From NCBI GenBank assembly GCA_017794825.1, contig CP051237.1, positions 4,420,501 to 4,484,500 of the forward strand: 64,000 nucleotides of DNA. Reading direction: 5' to 3'. This stretch comes from Pararhizobium sp. GTDB lineage: Bacteria; Pseudomonadota; Alphaproteobacteria; Rhizobiales; Rhizobiaceae. Positions 25,226 to 34,679 of this stretch are shown in pieces. Below the pieces are notes generated by a model that was not told the DNA's origin, did no database searches, and saw only the letters and a program-made list of their open reading frames with translations. Both the position numbers and the translations under genes were made by a program. Numbering within the stretch: position 1 is the stretch's first letter; each line of letters begins with the position of its first letter.

Positions 25226-27136
25226 ATGAACCTCGCATTAATGACTATCGCGGCCGATCTCATTCGGCGAATTCCGAGCGCTGAGCGCGATTTGCTGGAC
25301 GCCATGACGTTGTCGGAAAACGGGCTGGATTGCCGGTCTGACGCCGGAATCCGCAGTCTCCTCGCCACGTTTCCAGGCGCGATTGTCCATGAGGCGACAA
25401 CCGATCGCGCGCGCATTGCGTCGCAGGACATCAGGCGCGTTTTCCGGGAACTGCTCGACGCCGCCGCGGACGATCAAGATTCATTATCGCCGGCAACACT
25501 TTATGCGCGGGGCGACGTTGTGCCGGCCATACTTGCGGCTCAGAAGGCCGGTCAACCGGAAGACGCTCTGGAATGGTTTCGCAAAGAGGGCGGCGTCTTC
25601 TTTATGCATTATCACGGACAGGAAGCCTGCCGTCTGGTGCTGGAGGGGTTTGCCGACGACATCAGCAACGCGAACTCGACCGTCGTCCTGTGTTCGGCCA
25701 TGTTCGCGCTGAAATCAGGCAGCGTGAACAGGGCGCGGCATATTCTGAGGGAATTCCAGGGGCCGGAAGCCATCGATATCGAGCGTGTGGTCACCAGTCC
25801 CGACCGCTATTCGCTGGAATTCCGGTCGTTCCGGCTGCTCATGGGGCTCTACGAGGACGTTGCTTTTTCCAAGCGGGTGCAGCAATGCATGTTCGACCTG
25901 CTTGGTGAATTTTCGCTGGAAGATCATCTCAACCGCGGCGCAATCTACAACACCATGCTGGAGCTGTGCATGCAGCAGCAGCAACTCGGCACTGCCGAGG
26001 AGATCGCCAACCGGGCGGCCTATCACTACCGGCTGGCCAATGCGCATCTGATGGTCTTCTACATCGAGTTCCATCGTGGCGTGCTGGCCATGATCCGCGG
26101 TTCGGTTCCCGACGCCGAAGTGGGTGTGCAGGCTGCCGAAGCGGCGCTCGCCCGGGTGACCTTCGATTCGCCGACGGACCGTCGTTTGCTAGACCTGCTC
26201 AAGGCGATTGTCGCCTATGAGAAGGGCGAGGCGGAATGGCTGGTCGCCTATCTCGGCGAGGAGTTCGACAAGTTTGCCTACGGGGAGCTTTGGCCGACGA
26301 TGGTCGAACTGGCGCTTCATTACGGGAGCCTCGCGATCAGCGGCGAGATGGGCGTGGCGGCGGCCCGCACGTTCCTTGAGAAGTGGCGCGTTCAGGAGTG
26401 GCGGTCGCACCGTTTTCACGATGTCATCACCTTCCGGCAGATCGATGTCCTGCAAAACCACAATCGCTGGCAGGAAGCGGCGGATCTGCTCAATACGGTT
26501 CAGGCCCGGATCAATCGCACCTGGGTGGAGTCGGCGGAGGAAGCGCTGTCGCGGCTTGATGACGGCCGCGAAATCGGCATCGCGCTGGCGTGGTTGAGGC
26601 ATCTCATCCATCAGGGCGCGGACTGGGAAATCCGCGCGCGCCAGATCGAAGCGTTTCTCAACAATCCCAATCTGAACGGGCGCCAGCGCGCTGTCCTCCT
26701 GATATGGGACGCCTATGTCGCGCGCTCGCGGCGCAGCCTTACCCGTGCGCGCCGACAGTTCATCCGCGCCCTGGAGAATTCGATATGCCTGGGCGCAATC
26801 ACCCATCTCATCGGAGAGCGGGCGCTTGTCGACCGTCTGCGTGATGACAGGCGCATCGCGGATTTCGTGCTATCGGCTCCCGGCACGGCGAGTTATTTGC
26901 GCAAGCTGGACCACTTCCACGCGACGTCGCAGCGCGACATGGCCGGTCTGACCCGGCAGGAAAAGCGGGTTCTGACTTTGATCGCCGAGGGCGGGTCAAA
27001 CAAGTTCGTGGCGCGCCAGATGCGGTTGTCGGAGGTAACGGTCAAGTTTCACCTGTCGAATATCTACCGCAAAATCGGTTGTCGCAGACGCGCGGAAGCC
27101 GTCGCCGCCGCCCGCGCCCTGAACTGGGTCGTGTGA
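25226..27136 (+). CDS. LuxR-family regulator, MalT-like without ATPase domain
   Basis: 636 residues. The C-terminal 65 residues are a LuxR helix-turn-helix: GLTRQEKRVLTLIAEGGSNK then SEVTVKFHLSNIYRKIG. The central ~450 residues are helical TPR-like repeats, as in MalT-type regulators. No Walker A loop is present: MalT/LAL proteins are near 900 residues with an N-terminal ATPase, so this is a shortened form. It precedes the ABC/hydantoinase operon on the same strand by 149 bases, and direct repeats in that gap suggest it controls the operon. An ATG five codons later is an alternative start. Confidence 0.85.
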   Translation: MNLALMTIAADLIRRIPSAERDLLDAMTLSENGLDCRSDAGIRSLLATFPGAIVHEATTDRARIASQDIRRVFRELLDAAADDQDSLSPATLYARGDVVPAILAAQKAGQPEDALEWFRKEGGVFFMHYHGQEACRLVLEGFADDISNANSTVVLCSAMFALKSGSVNRARHILREFQGPEAIDIERVVTSPDRYSLEFRSFRLLMGLYEDVAFSKRVQQCMFDLLGEFSLEDHLNRGAIYNTMLELCMQQQQLGTAEEIANRAAYHYRLANAHLMVFYIEFHRGVLAMIRGSVPDAEVGVQAAEAALARVTFDSPTDRRLLDLLKAIVAYEKGEAEWLVAYLGEEFDKFAYGELWPTMVELALHYGSLAISGEMGVAAARTFLEKWRVQEWRSHRFHDVITFRQIDVLQNHNRWQEAADLLNTVQARINRTWVESAEEALSRLDDGREIGIALAWLRHLIHQGADWEIRARQIEAFLNNPNLNGRQRAVLLIWDAYVARSRRSLTRARRQFIRALENSICLGAITHLIGERALVDRLRDDRRIADFVLSAPGTASYLRKLDHFHATSQRDMAGLTRQEKRVLTLIAEGGSNKFVARQMRLSEVTVKFHLSNIYRKIGCRRRAEAVAAARALNWVV

Positions 27137-27147
27137 CGTCAGCTTTG

Positions 27148-27180
27148 CAAAACCTATACCAATATCTCCAAAACCTATAC
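27148..27180 (+). promoter_or_regulatory. Two 12-base direct repeats, 21 bases apart
   Basis: CAAAACCTATAC occurs at 27148-27159 and again, exactly, at 27169-27180. The 21-base period is two turns of the helix, so both faces align. They lie between the LuxR/MalT-type gene and the ABC operon and are the best candidate for the regulator's binding site. Confidence 0.6.
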
Positions 27181-27285
27181 TCATACCCTGTTGTGAAACC
27201 CTGATCCTTTCGTCGATCATGAAAGGGCGGCGGACCTGGCGCATAAAAGACCGGGCTGCCGGGCAAACGGGGAACCGACATCAAC

Positions 27286-28317
27286 ATGCTGTCGAATCGC
27301 ATCTTGTTGCTTGCCAGACGCCTCGTCGGTTTCGCCGGCGTGATGCTCGTGCTCTCCATCATCATTTTCGCGCTCGCGAGGATCGTTCCCGGCGATCCGG
27401 CGCGCATTGCGCTCGGACCCAGCGCCACCCAGGAGCAGGTCGACGCCATGCGCCAGGAAATGGGTCTCGATAAGCCGCTGGTTCAGCAGTACATGGATTA
27501 CGTCACGCACGGCGTGCGCGGCGATTTCGGAAAATCGCTGATCTCCGGCCGCCAGGTGAGCCGCGAAATCGCCACTCTTCTGCCTGCGACGCTCGAACTG
27601 GTCATTGCGACCGTCTTCCTCATTGTCGTCATCTCGATACCGCTGGGCGTGATGACGGCGCGCCATCGCAACAGCTGGATCGACAATGTCGGCCGCTTCT
27701 TCTCGATCGTCGGCGTCACCATGCCGAGTTTTCTGTTCGCCATTTTGCTGCAACTGGTCGCCGCGAGCTTCATGCCCGACTGGCCGGTGATCGGCCGCAT
27801 CAACTATTCTCTGGACATTCCCGCGGGCCCGACCGGTTTGCTCGTCGTCGACTCGATTGTGCACGGACGCTGGGACGTGCTGGGAAGCGCCCTGAAACAT
27901 CTGGCGTTTCCGGCCCTTGCGCTCGCCATGGCGGGCATCGGCCAGATCACGCGCATCACCCGGTCGGCGATGATCGAGCATCAGCGCCGCGATCATGTGC
28001 TTACGCTCAAATCCTTCGGCGTGCCCGAACGCGTGATCATCTTCCGCTATCTTCTCAAGCTGTCCTCCATCGCGCCGCTGACGATCATGGGGCTGGAATT
28101 CGCGTCGCTCATCGGCAACGCCTTCGTCGTCGAGATGGTGTTTTCCTGGGGCGGTTTCGCGTCCTACGGGCTCGAGGCGATCCTGCAGAAAGATCTCAAC
28201 GCCGTCATGGCGGTGGTGCTCGTTTCCGGCCTGTTCTTCGTGATCGCAAATCTGGTCATCGACATCGCGCTGATGGTCATCGACCCGCGACTGCGCTTCA
28301 AGGAGGCGGGCGTATGA
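27286..28317 (+). CDS. Oligopeptide-type ABC transporter permease (DppB-like)
   Basis: 343-residue inner-membrane permease with six predicted membrane segments. The first spans LVGFAGVMLVLSIIIFALAR, followed by the periplasmic IVPGDPARIALGPSATQEQV typical of DppB/OppB. The cytoplasmic EAA-type loop is seen near IEHQRRDHVLTLKSFGVPER. It heads a tight operon: the next permease starts within its stop codon (ATGA at 28314-28317). It forms the channel with the following permease and the fused ATPase. Confidence 0.92.
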   Translation: MLSNRILLLARRLVGFAGVMLVLSIIIFALARIVPGDPARIALGPSATQEQVDAMRQEMGLDKPLVQQYMDYVTHGVRGDFGKSLISGRQVSREIATLLPATLELVIATVFLIVVISIPLGVMTARHRNSWIDNVGRFFSIVGVTMPSFLFAILLQLVAASFMPDWPVIGRINYSLDIPAGPTGLLVVDSIVHGRWDVLGSALKHLAFPALALAMAGIGQITRITRSAMIEHQRRDHVLTLKSFGVPERVIIFRYLLKLSSIAPLTIMGLEFASLIGNAFVVEMVFSWGGFASYGLEAILQKDLNAVMAVVLVSGLFFVIANLVIDIALMVIDPRLRFKEAGV

Positions 28318-29189
28318 GCGCTGTCGCAGGAAGCGAGCCAAAGGCCCTCAGCGCCGGATACATGGCCTGGTACAGGTTCAGCCGCAATCCGGCGGCGCTT
28401 ATCGGCGCACTCATGGTCGTCTCCGTGATCGTGCTCGCCATATTTGCGCCGCTGATCGCGCCCTATCCGGACGACGTCGGGGCGAAGGTCGATTTCCGGT
28501 CCCGGCATATGGCGCCGGACTGGGCGCACTGGATGGGCACCGACAAGGTCGGCCGCGACATCCTTACCCGCGTCATTTTCGGCTTTCGCGTCTCGCTGCT
28601 GCTCGTCATCGGCGTGCTCGGCGTCGCCGTTCCGGTGGGAGCGGTGCTCGGCATGCTCGCCGGCTATTTCAGCGGCGCGGTCGAGAAGATCATATCCGGC
28701 TTCACCAATGTGATGCTGGCCATTCCGCCGCTGGTCATGGCGCTTGCCATCGGCAATGTGCTCGAACCCAATCTCGTCAACGCCATGCTCGCCATCACCT
28801 TCCTCTGGTGGACTTGGCATGCGCGACTCGTCTACCGCGTTTCCAAGTCCATCGCCGCGGAAGACTTCATCGAGGCGGCCCGGCTCGCCGGCGCCAGTCA
28901 CTGGCACATTCTCACGCGCGAAATCCTGCCGAACTGTGTCTCGGTGATTTCCGTCAAGACGACGCTGGACGCCGCCTTCGTCATCCTGTTCGGCGCGACG
29001 CTCTCCTTCCTCGGACTTGGCGTGAAGCCGCCGACGCCGGATCTCGGCACGATGGTCGCCGACGGGCGGCAGTTCCTGCCGGAAATGTGGTGGGGCGTGC
29101 TCGGGCCGGGTTTTGCGATCTTCTACGCGACCCTCGGCTTCAACCTGCTGGGCGATGGCCTGCGCGACATGTTCGACGTGGAGGTCTGA
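28314..29189 (+). CDS. Oligopeptide-type ABC transporter permease (DppC-like)
   Basis: 291-residue partner permease. It has the short N-terminal cytoplasmic segment, first membrane helix IGALMVVSVIVLAIFAPLIA, the conserved HWMGTDKVGRDILTRVIFG loop and the EAA motif region AAEDFIEAARLAGASHWHIL. Typical DppC length. Translationally coupled to the upstream permease; the ATPase gene starts 3 bases after its stop. Confidence 0.92.
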   Translation: MSAVAGSEPKALSAGYMAWYRFSRNPAALIGALMVVSVIVLAIFAPLIAPYPDDVGAKVDFRSRHMAPDWAHWMGTDKVGRDILTRVIFGFRVSLLLVIGVLGVAVPVGAVLGMLAGYFSGAVEKIISGFTNVMLAIPPLVMALAIGNVLEPNLVNAMLAITFLWWTWHARLVYRVSKSIAAEDFIEAARLAGASHWHILTREILPNCVSVISVKTTLDAAFVILFGATLSFLGLGVKPPTPDLGTMVADGRQFLPEMWWGVLGPGFAIFYATLGFNLLGDGLRDMFDVEV

Positions 29190-29192
29190 GCC

Positions 29193-30872
29193 ATGAGCGC
29201 GCTGCTTCAGATCAAGGATCTCGACGTCTCCTTCATGACCTACGGCTACCGCAGCCACATTCTGAAAAATGTCTCGCTCGAAGTGCCCGAAGGCGGCCGC
29301 GTGGCGCTGATCGGCGAAACGGGCTCGGGAAAATCCGTGACCAGCAAGGCCGTGCTCGGAACCCTGCCGGACAACGCGACGGTCGAGGGCGGTTCGATCC
29401 GCTTTGCCGGCGACGACCTGCTGCATCTTGCCCAGAGCAAGCGCGACGCGCTGAAGGGCACGGCCTTCTCGATCATCATGCAGGACCCGCTGAGCTCTTT
29501 TAATCCCGTATTCCGCATCGGCCGGCATCTCGACGACGTGACCTATTTCGCCGACCGGCGCCTGGGCGAAAAGTCCGACGCCGCCGATCGCCGCCAGCGC
29601 ATCCACACTGTACTGCGCCAGGCGCAGCTTTCCGATCCCGAGCGCGTCTGTCGCGCCTATCCCTCTCAGCTTTCCGGCGGCATGCGCCAGCGCGTCCTGA
29701 TCGCGCTCGCGCTTCTTCATCAGCCGCAGCTACTGATCGCCGACGAACCGGGCACAGCCCTCGACGTGACGACCCAGGACGAGATCATGAAGCTGATCAA
29801 CCGGCTGGTCTCCGACAACGGGCTGACGCTGCTGATGATCACGCACAATCTCGGCGTCGTGCGCAAGATGGCGGATGACATTTACGTCATGCGCAAGGGC
29901 GAGATCGTCGAGCATGGCTCGCTTGCCACGATCTTCCAGACGCCGCAACAGGCCTACACGAAACAACTGATTGCGGCGATCCCGCCGCTTTATGGGCCCA
30001 AGGTGGTGGATCAGAAGCCGGTCGAAGCGGATACGGTGGTCGAACTCGCGGCCGTCACCAAGGTGTTCGAGGAGAAATTCCTGTTCTCCCGCGGCGCAGG
30101 ACATACCGCCGTTCGCGATGTGTCCCTGAAAATCCGCCGTGGCGAGATCTTTGGCCTTGCCGGTGAATCCGGCTCGGGCAAGACAACGGTCGCCCGCATG
30201 ATCATGGGGCTGATCCGGCCGAGCAGCGGTCAGGTCGTCGTCGACGGGCGCGATGTGTCGCAGGCGGGCCGCGACCACGCGTTCCGCCGCAAGATCCAGA
30301 TCGTCTACCAGAACCCGGGCACTTCGCTTAACCCAAAGCGCACCGTCGGACAGACGCTCACCGTGCCGCTGCAGTTTTCAGGCGCCGGGCGCGGAGCGCT
30401 CAACGAACGGATCGAAGAGCTGCTGGCGCAGGTGGAGCTACCGGCGCATTTTACGTCGAAATACCCGCACGAGCTGTCGGGCGGCCAGAAACAGCGCGTC
30501 GCGATCGCGCGAGCGCTAGCCGCCGGTCCCGAAATTCTGGTTCTCGACGAGCCGACGTCCGCGCTGGACGTGTCGGTTCAGAAGAACGTCATAGACCTTC
30601 TGCTCAGGCTGCGCGAAGAGCTCGGCCTGACGTTCCTTTTCATTTCCCACGACCTTTCGCTGATGCGCAATTTTTGCAGCCAGATCGCCATCATGCTGAA
30701 GGGCGAGATCGTCGAGGCGGGCGAACCCCGTACGGTGTTCGGCGATCCTCAGCACCCCTATACCCGCGCGTTGATCGCCGCCGTTCCGGTGATGAGCGAT
30801 GCGGAAGACAGACTGAAACCCAAGACAAACCGGGAAGACCAGCAGCGGTATCTTGCCGATGCCGTGACCTGA
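29193..30872 (+). CDS. Fused ABC ATPase (DppD-DppF type)
   Basis: 559 residues with two complete nucleotide-binding domains. First: Walker A GETGSGKS, signature LSGGMRQRVLIA, Walker B LLIADEPGTALD. Second (from residue ~285): Walker A GESGSGKTT, signature LSGGQKQRVAIA, Walker B ILVLDEPTSALD. Both halves carry the Opp/Dpp-specific features, including the inter-domain PYTRAL-type tail. Powers the two permeases encoded just upstream. Both sites look catalytically intact. Confidence 0.93.
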   Translation: MSALLQIKDLDVSFMTYGYRSHILKNVSLEVPEGGRVALIGETGSGKSVTSKAVLGTLPDNATVEGGSIRFAGDDLLHLAQSKRDALKGTAFSIIMQDPLSSFNPVFRIGRHLDDVTYFADRRLGEKSDAADRRQRIHTVLRQAQLSDPERVCRAYPSQLSGGMRQRVLIALALLHQPQLLIADEPGTALDVTTQDEIMKLINRLVSDNGLTLLMITHNLGVVRKMADDIYVMRKGEIVEHGSLATIFQTPQQAYTKQLIAAIPPLYGPKVVDQKPVEADTVVELAAVTKVFEEKFLFSRGAGHTAVRDVSLKIRRGEIFGLAGESGSGKTTVARMIMGLIRPSSGQVVVDGRDVSQAGRDHAFRRKIQIVYQNPGTSLNPKRTVGQTLTVPLQFSGAGRGALNERIEELLAQVELPAHFTSKYPHELSGGQKQRVAIARALAAGPEILVLDEPTSALDVSVQKNVIDLLLRLREELGLTFLFISHDLSLMRNFCSQIAIMLKGEIVEAGEPRTVFGDPQHPYTRALIAAVPVMSDAEDRLKPKTNREDQQRYLADAVT

Positions 30873-30898
30873 ACCGGTTGCCTACACAGGAGAGAAGC

Positions 30899-32458
30899 GT
30901 GCTTAGACTAGGGATCGACGTTGGCGGAACGAATACCGATGCGGTGATCATGCGAGGTCGCCAGGTGTTGTCGGGCTTCAAGGCGTCGACGACGCAGGAC
31001 GTGACGACCGGCGTCCTGGATGCGCTGGAAGGCGCTATCGACAAGGCCGGCGTCGATCGCGCCGACATCGGCAATGTGATGATCGGCACGACCCATTTCA
31101 CAAACGCGGTCATCGAGCGCAAGCACATCAATCCGGTCGCGGCCATCCGTCTCGGATTGCCGGCGACCGCCTGTTTGCCGCCGATGGTGGACTGGCCGGA
31201 CGATCTGCGCGAGGCGGTCGGCAATCACGGCTATCTGGTGCGCGGCGGATACGAGTTCGACGGTCGCGAGATCGCACCGCTCGACGAGACCGAGATCGAC
31301 CGGATCGCCGACGACGTCAACACCCGCAAGATCAAGGTCGCGGCGATCAGCTCCGTGTTCAGCCCGATCAATCAGGCCATGGAAGCGGCTGCCCGCGACC
31401 GGCTGCTGCAGAAATGCCCTGATGTTTCGGTCGTTCTTTCCAGCGATATCGGCCGCATCGGTCTTCTCGAGCGCGAAAGCGCGGCGATCATGAACGCCAG
31501 CCTGCTTGCGCTCAGCGACCGCACCGTCGAAGCTTTCGCCGAGGCGTTGAAATCGGCCGGCCTGACCTGTCCCTTCTATATCACCCAGAACGACGGCACG
31601 CTGATGGCGGCTGACATGGTGCGCCGTTTCCCGGTGCTCACCTTCGCGTCCGGACCGACCAATTCCATGCGCGGCGCGGCGTTTCTGACCGGCGAGCGCG
31701 ACGGCATCGTCGTCGATATCGGCGGCACCACAACCGATGTCGGCGCGCTCCAGCATGGCTTTCCGCGTCAGGCGGCGACCGTCGTCGACATTGGCGGCGT
31801 AAGGACGAATTTCCGCATGCCGGATGTGTTCTCCATCGGTCTTGGCGGCGGTTCGCTCGTGCGCAGGAACGCCGATGGCGACATCACCGTCGGCCCGCAA
31901 TCCGTTGGCTACCGTATCACCAGCGAGGCGCTTGTTTTTGGCGGCGATACATTGACTGCGACCGATATCGCAATCGCGAGGGGCGAAGCCAATTTCGGCG
32001 ACCGGGCCGCCGTCGCCAATATCGACGCCGCTACTCTGGACGGCGCCCGGGCGGCGATAACCGGAATGCTGGAACGCGCCGTGGAGCGCAGCCGGATTTC
32101 TCCGGAGCCCATTCCGGTCATTGCGGTCGGCGGCGGCTCGATCCTGATGCCGGACCAGCTCGGCGATCTGCAGGTCATCCGGCCGGAAAACTTCGCCGTC
32201 GCCAATGCAGTGGGCGCTGCGATCGCGCAAATCAGCGGCGAGGTGGATCGCATCTATTCGCTGGAAAACGGGCTGACCCGGGACATCTGCCTGAAGCAGG
32301 CCGAGGAAGAGGCGACCAAGAAGGCCATCGAGTCCGGCGCTGTCGCCAGGACCATCGAGACGATCGAACGCGAAGACGTGCCGCTCGCCTATCTTCCCGG
32401 CAATGCAACGCGCATTCACGTGAAGGTGGTCGGTGAAATGGGAGGGCTCGATGCTTAG
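30899..32458 (+). CDS. Hydantoinase/oxoprolinase-family ATPase subunit (HyuA N-type)
   Basis: 519 residues, an actin/HSP70-like ATPase of the hydantoinase A/oxoprolinase N-terminal family: LRLGIDVGGTNTDAVIM, IGTTHFTNAVIER, ESAAIMNASLLAL, FASGPTNSMRGAAFL and VVDIGGTTTDVGAL. Such proteins open cyclic amides (5-oxoproline, hydantoins) with ATP, normally with a B subunit. No HyuB gene is present here; two DUF917 genes follow instead. The start is GTG at 30899 with AGGAGA upstream. Shorter than OplA/HyuA proteins (~680-700), it lacks the usual C-terminal region. Confidence 0.85.
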   Translation: MLRLGIDVGGTNTDAVIMRGRQVLSGFKASTTQDVTTGVLDALEGAIDKAGVDRADIGNVMIGTTHFTNAVIERKHINPVAAIRLGLPATACLPPMVDWPDDLREAVGNHGYLVRGGYEFDGREIAPLDETEIDRIADDVNTRKIKVAAISSVFSPINQAMEAAARDRLLQKCPDVSVVLSSDIGRIGLLERESAAIMNASLLALSDRTVEAFAEALKSAGLTCPFYITQNDGTLMAADMVRRFPVLTFASGPTNSMRGAAFLTGERDGIVVDIGGTTTDVGALQHGFPRQAATVVDIGGVRTNFRMPDVFSIGLGGGSLVRRNADGDITVGPQSVGYRITSEALVFGGDTLTATDIAIARGEANFGDRAAVANIDAATLDGARAAITGMLERAVERSRISPEPIPVIAVGGGSILMPDQLGDLQVIRPENFAVANAVGAAIAQISGEVDRIYSLENGLTRDICLKQAEEEATKKAIESGAVARTIETIEREDVPLAYLPGNATRIHVKVVGEMGGLDA

Positions 32459-33572
32459 CAGGCAGTCCGAAATGCTGACTGTCAACGAAGAGGACATCGA
32501 CGCGCTCGAGATCGGCTCGGCGATCCTGGGCACCGGCGGCGGCGGCAATCCCTATGTCGGAAAGCTGCGCGCCAGGCAGGTTCTGCGCGAAGGACGTCAG
32601 ATGCGGATACTGCCGCTGCAGGCCCTTCCGGACGAAGCCAAGGTTGTGTCCCTCGGCGGCATCGGAGCGCCCCTCGTTTCGCATGAGCGCATCAAGGAGG
32701 GCCGTGAAGGCCTGCGCTGTGTGCGGGCGCTCGAAGAGCGCTTCGGCTTCAGGATCGACGCAATCGCCTGCGAGGAGATCGGCGGCCAGAACAGCATGGA
32801 GCCGCTCATCACAGCGGCGCTCGCCGGTCTGCCGGTGGTCGATTGCGACGGGATGGGCCGCGCCTTTCCCGAAATGCAGATGACGACCTATTCCATCTAT
32901 GGCCACTGCAGCACGCCGAGCGTGATGTGCGATTGCCACGGCAATGTCGTGACCTTCGATCACGCAGTCTCGGAACTCTGGCACGAGAAGATGGCGCGCG
33001 CCTGCGTAGTGGCGCAGGGCGGGTCGTCCACATTGGCGAGTGCGCCCATGGACGGCATTTTCGTGAAACGGTTCGCCATTCCCGACTCCTACACCAGGGC
33101 GATATCGCTCGGCAGGACCGTGAAGTCGGCGCAGAAGCGCCACGAGGATCCGGTCCAGGCGATTTGCGAATTCGAGAACGGCAAGCAGGTCTTCACCGGC
33201 AAGATCGTCGACCTGAAGCGCCACCTCAAGGGCGGCTTCGTCCGCGGCGAGGCGATTCTGGACGGTTTCGACGGCTTTCAGGGCGACACGGCGCAGATCG
33301 ATATCCAGAACGAGTACCTTGTGTTCACCCGCAATGGCGAGGTCGAGGTCATTGTGCCGGATCTAGTCGTCATTCTCGACAACGATACGGGTCAGGCGAT
33401 TTCCACCGAAATGCTGCGATATGGCCAGCGGGTCAGCGTGCTGGCGCTGCCGTGCCATCCGCTTCTTCGCTCTCCGGAAGCGCTCAAGGTGGTCGGTCCG
33501 GCCGGCTTTGGACTGGACCACCTGACCTACCGGACGATGGAGGATACGAACAGGAAGGATATTCCGGCATGA
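32451..33572 (+). CDS. DUF917 / S-Me-THD family protein, copy 1
   Basis: 373 residues of the family formerly called DUF917 and now labelled S-methyl-thiohydantoin desulfurase (S-Me-THD) in databases. Signature segments: AILGTGGGGNPYVGKL, ACEEIGGQNSMEPLI and DCDGMGRAFPEMQMTTY. The C-terminal half has GEAILDGFDGFQGDTAQID and QNEYLVFTRNGEVEVIVPD. Starts 8 bases inside the end of the hydantoinase-A-like gene with GGAGGG upstream, and overlaps copy 2 by 4 bases. Cytoplasmic. It likely acts with the neighbouring ATPase on a (thio)hydantoin- or lactam-like ring; the exact reaction is not readable. Confidence 0.85.
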   Translation: MLSRQSEMLTVNEEDIDALEIGSAILGTGGGGNPYVGKLRARQVLREGRQMRILPLQALPDEAKVVSLGGIGAPLVSHERIKEGREGLRCVRALEERFGFRIDAIACEEIGGQNSMEPLITAALAGLPVVDCDGMGRAFPEMQMTTYSIYGHCSTPSVMCDCHGNVVTFDHAVSELWHEKMARACVVAQGGSSTLASAPMDGIFVKRFAIPDSYTRAISLGRTVKSAQKRHEDPVQAICEFENGKQVFTGKIVDLKRHLKGGFVRGEAILDGFDGFQGDTAQIDIQNEYLVFTRNGEVEVIVPDLVVILDNDTGQAISTEMLRYGQRVSVLALPCHPLLRSPEALKVVGPAGFGLDHLTYRTMEDTNRKDIPA

Positions 33573-34663
33573 GCGGATTTGTCATCAATGCAGACGACAT
33601 GGAGGCGATCGCCACCGGCGGCGCGTTTCTCGGAACCGGCGGGGGAGGCGACCCCTATATCGGCAAGCTCATGGCGCAGGCCGCCATCGCCGAATACGGA
33701 CCGGTCAAGGTGATCGACGTGGAGGATGTCGCGGACGACGCGCTGTGTGTGCCGGTCTGCATGATGGGCGCGCCGACCGTCATGGTCGAGAAATTGCCGA
33801 ATGGCCAGGAAGCGCGCGAGGCGCTGGCTCAGCTCGAGGCCTTTCTCGGGCGCAAGGCGGACGCGCTGATTTGCGTCGAGGCCGGGGGTTTGAACTCGAC
33901 AATCCCCTTCGCGGTCGCATCGGCGACAGGCCTGCCGCTGATCGACGGCGACGGGATGGGACGGGCCTTTCCGGAAATCCAGATGGTCAGTTTCACCATG
34001 CAGGACGTGTCGGCGACGCCGATGGTGATTGCCGACGAAAAAGGCAACAGCTCGGTCCTGAACACGATTTCCAACGTCTGGACGGAACGACTGGCGCGCG
34101 TGCAGACCGTGCAGATGGGCGGGTCGGCGCTGGTCGCTATTTACCCCATGAGCGGCCTGGAAGTGAAAAAGAGCATTCTCCGCAACACGCTGTCGCTCAT
34201 CCGCGAAATCGGCCAGACGATCGCTTCGGAAAAGGCCAGCCGCCGCAATCCGGCGGAAGCGCTGATCAAGCGTCTTGACGGAAAGCGGCTGATGACCGGC
34301 CGCGTCGTCGACATAGAGCGGCGCACCGAGGGCGGGTTCGCCCGCGGCGCGGCGACGCTGAAAGGCATGGACCAGGATGAAGGCCGCACCTTCAAGGTTC
34401 ATTTCCAGAACGAATTTCTCATCGCGCTCAACGATCGCGACGAGATGCTTGCCGTCACGCCGGATCTGATCTGCGCGCTCGACGCCGATGGCGGCTTGCC
34501 GGTGACCACGGAGCAATTGCGCTTTGGGCTCGCCGTGACGTTGATCGGCCTGCCTTGCGATCCGCAATGGCGGTCCGAAGCGGGCGTCGATCTCGTCGGT
34601 CCCGGCTATTTCGGCTACGCGCAGACCTATGTTCCACTCGAAGAATTGCCAAACGGAAATTGA
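33569..34663 (+). CDS. DUF917 / S-Me-THD family protein, copy 2
   Basis: 364-residue paralogue of the preceding gene: FLGTGGGGDPYIGKLMAQAA, CVEAGGLNSTIPFAV, DGDGMGRAFPEIQMVSF and FKVHFQNEFLIALNDRDEML. The residue pattern after GxNS differs between the two copies, which argues for a heteromeric pair rather than a recent duplication. It begins in the ATGA overlap with copy 1. The 16-base gap to the binding-protein gene contains AAGGAG. Coupled synthesis of the pair suggests a complex. Confidence 0.85.
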   Translation: MSGFVINADDMEAIATGGAFLGTGGGGDPYIGKLMAQAAIAEYGPVKVIDVEDVADDALCVPVCMMGAPTVMVEKLPNGQEAREALAQLEAFLGRKADALICVEAGGLNSTIPFAVASATGLPLIDGDGMGRAFPEIQMVSFTMQDVSATPMVIADEKGNSSVLNTISNVWTERLARVQTVQMGGSALVAIYPMSGLEVKKSILRNTLSLIREIGQTIASEKASRRNPAEALIKRLDGKRLMTGRVVDIERRTEGGFARGAATLKGMDQDEGRTFKVHFQNEFLIALNDRDEMLAVTPDLICALDADGGLPVTTEQLRFGLAVTLIGLPCDPQWRSEAGVDLVGPGYFGYAQTYVPLEELPNGN

Positions 34664-34679
34664 AAAAAGGAGAACGGAA

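Noticed and set aside
32843..33568. Long N-terminal extension of the second DUF917 protein
   Set aside because: It overlaps the first DUF917 gene entirely in another frame; the family N-terminus begins at the ATG at 33569.
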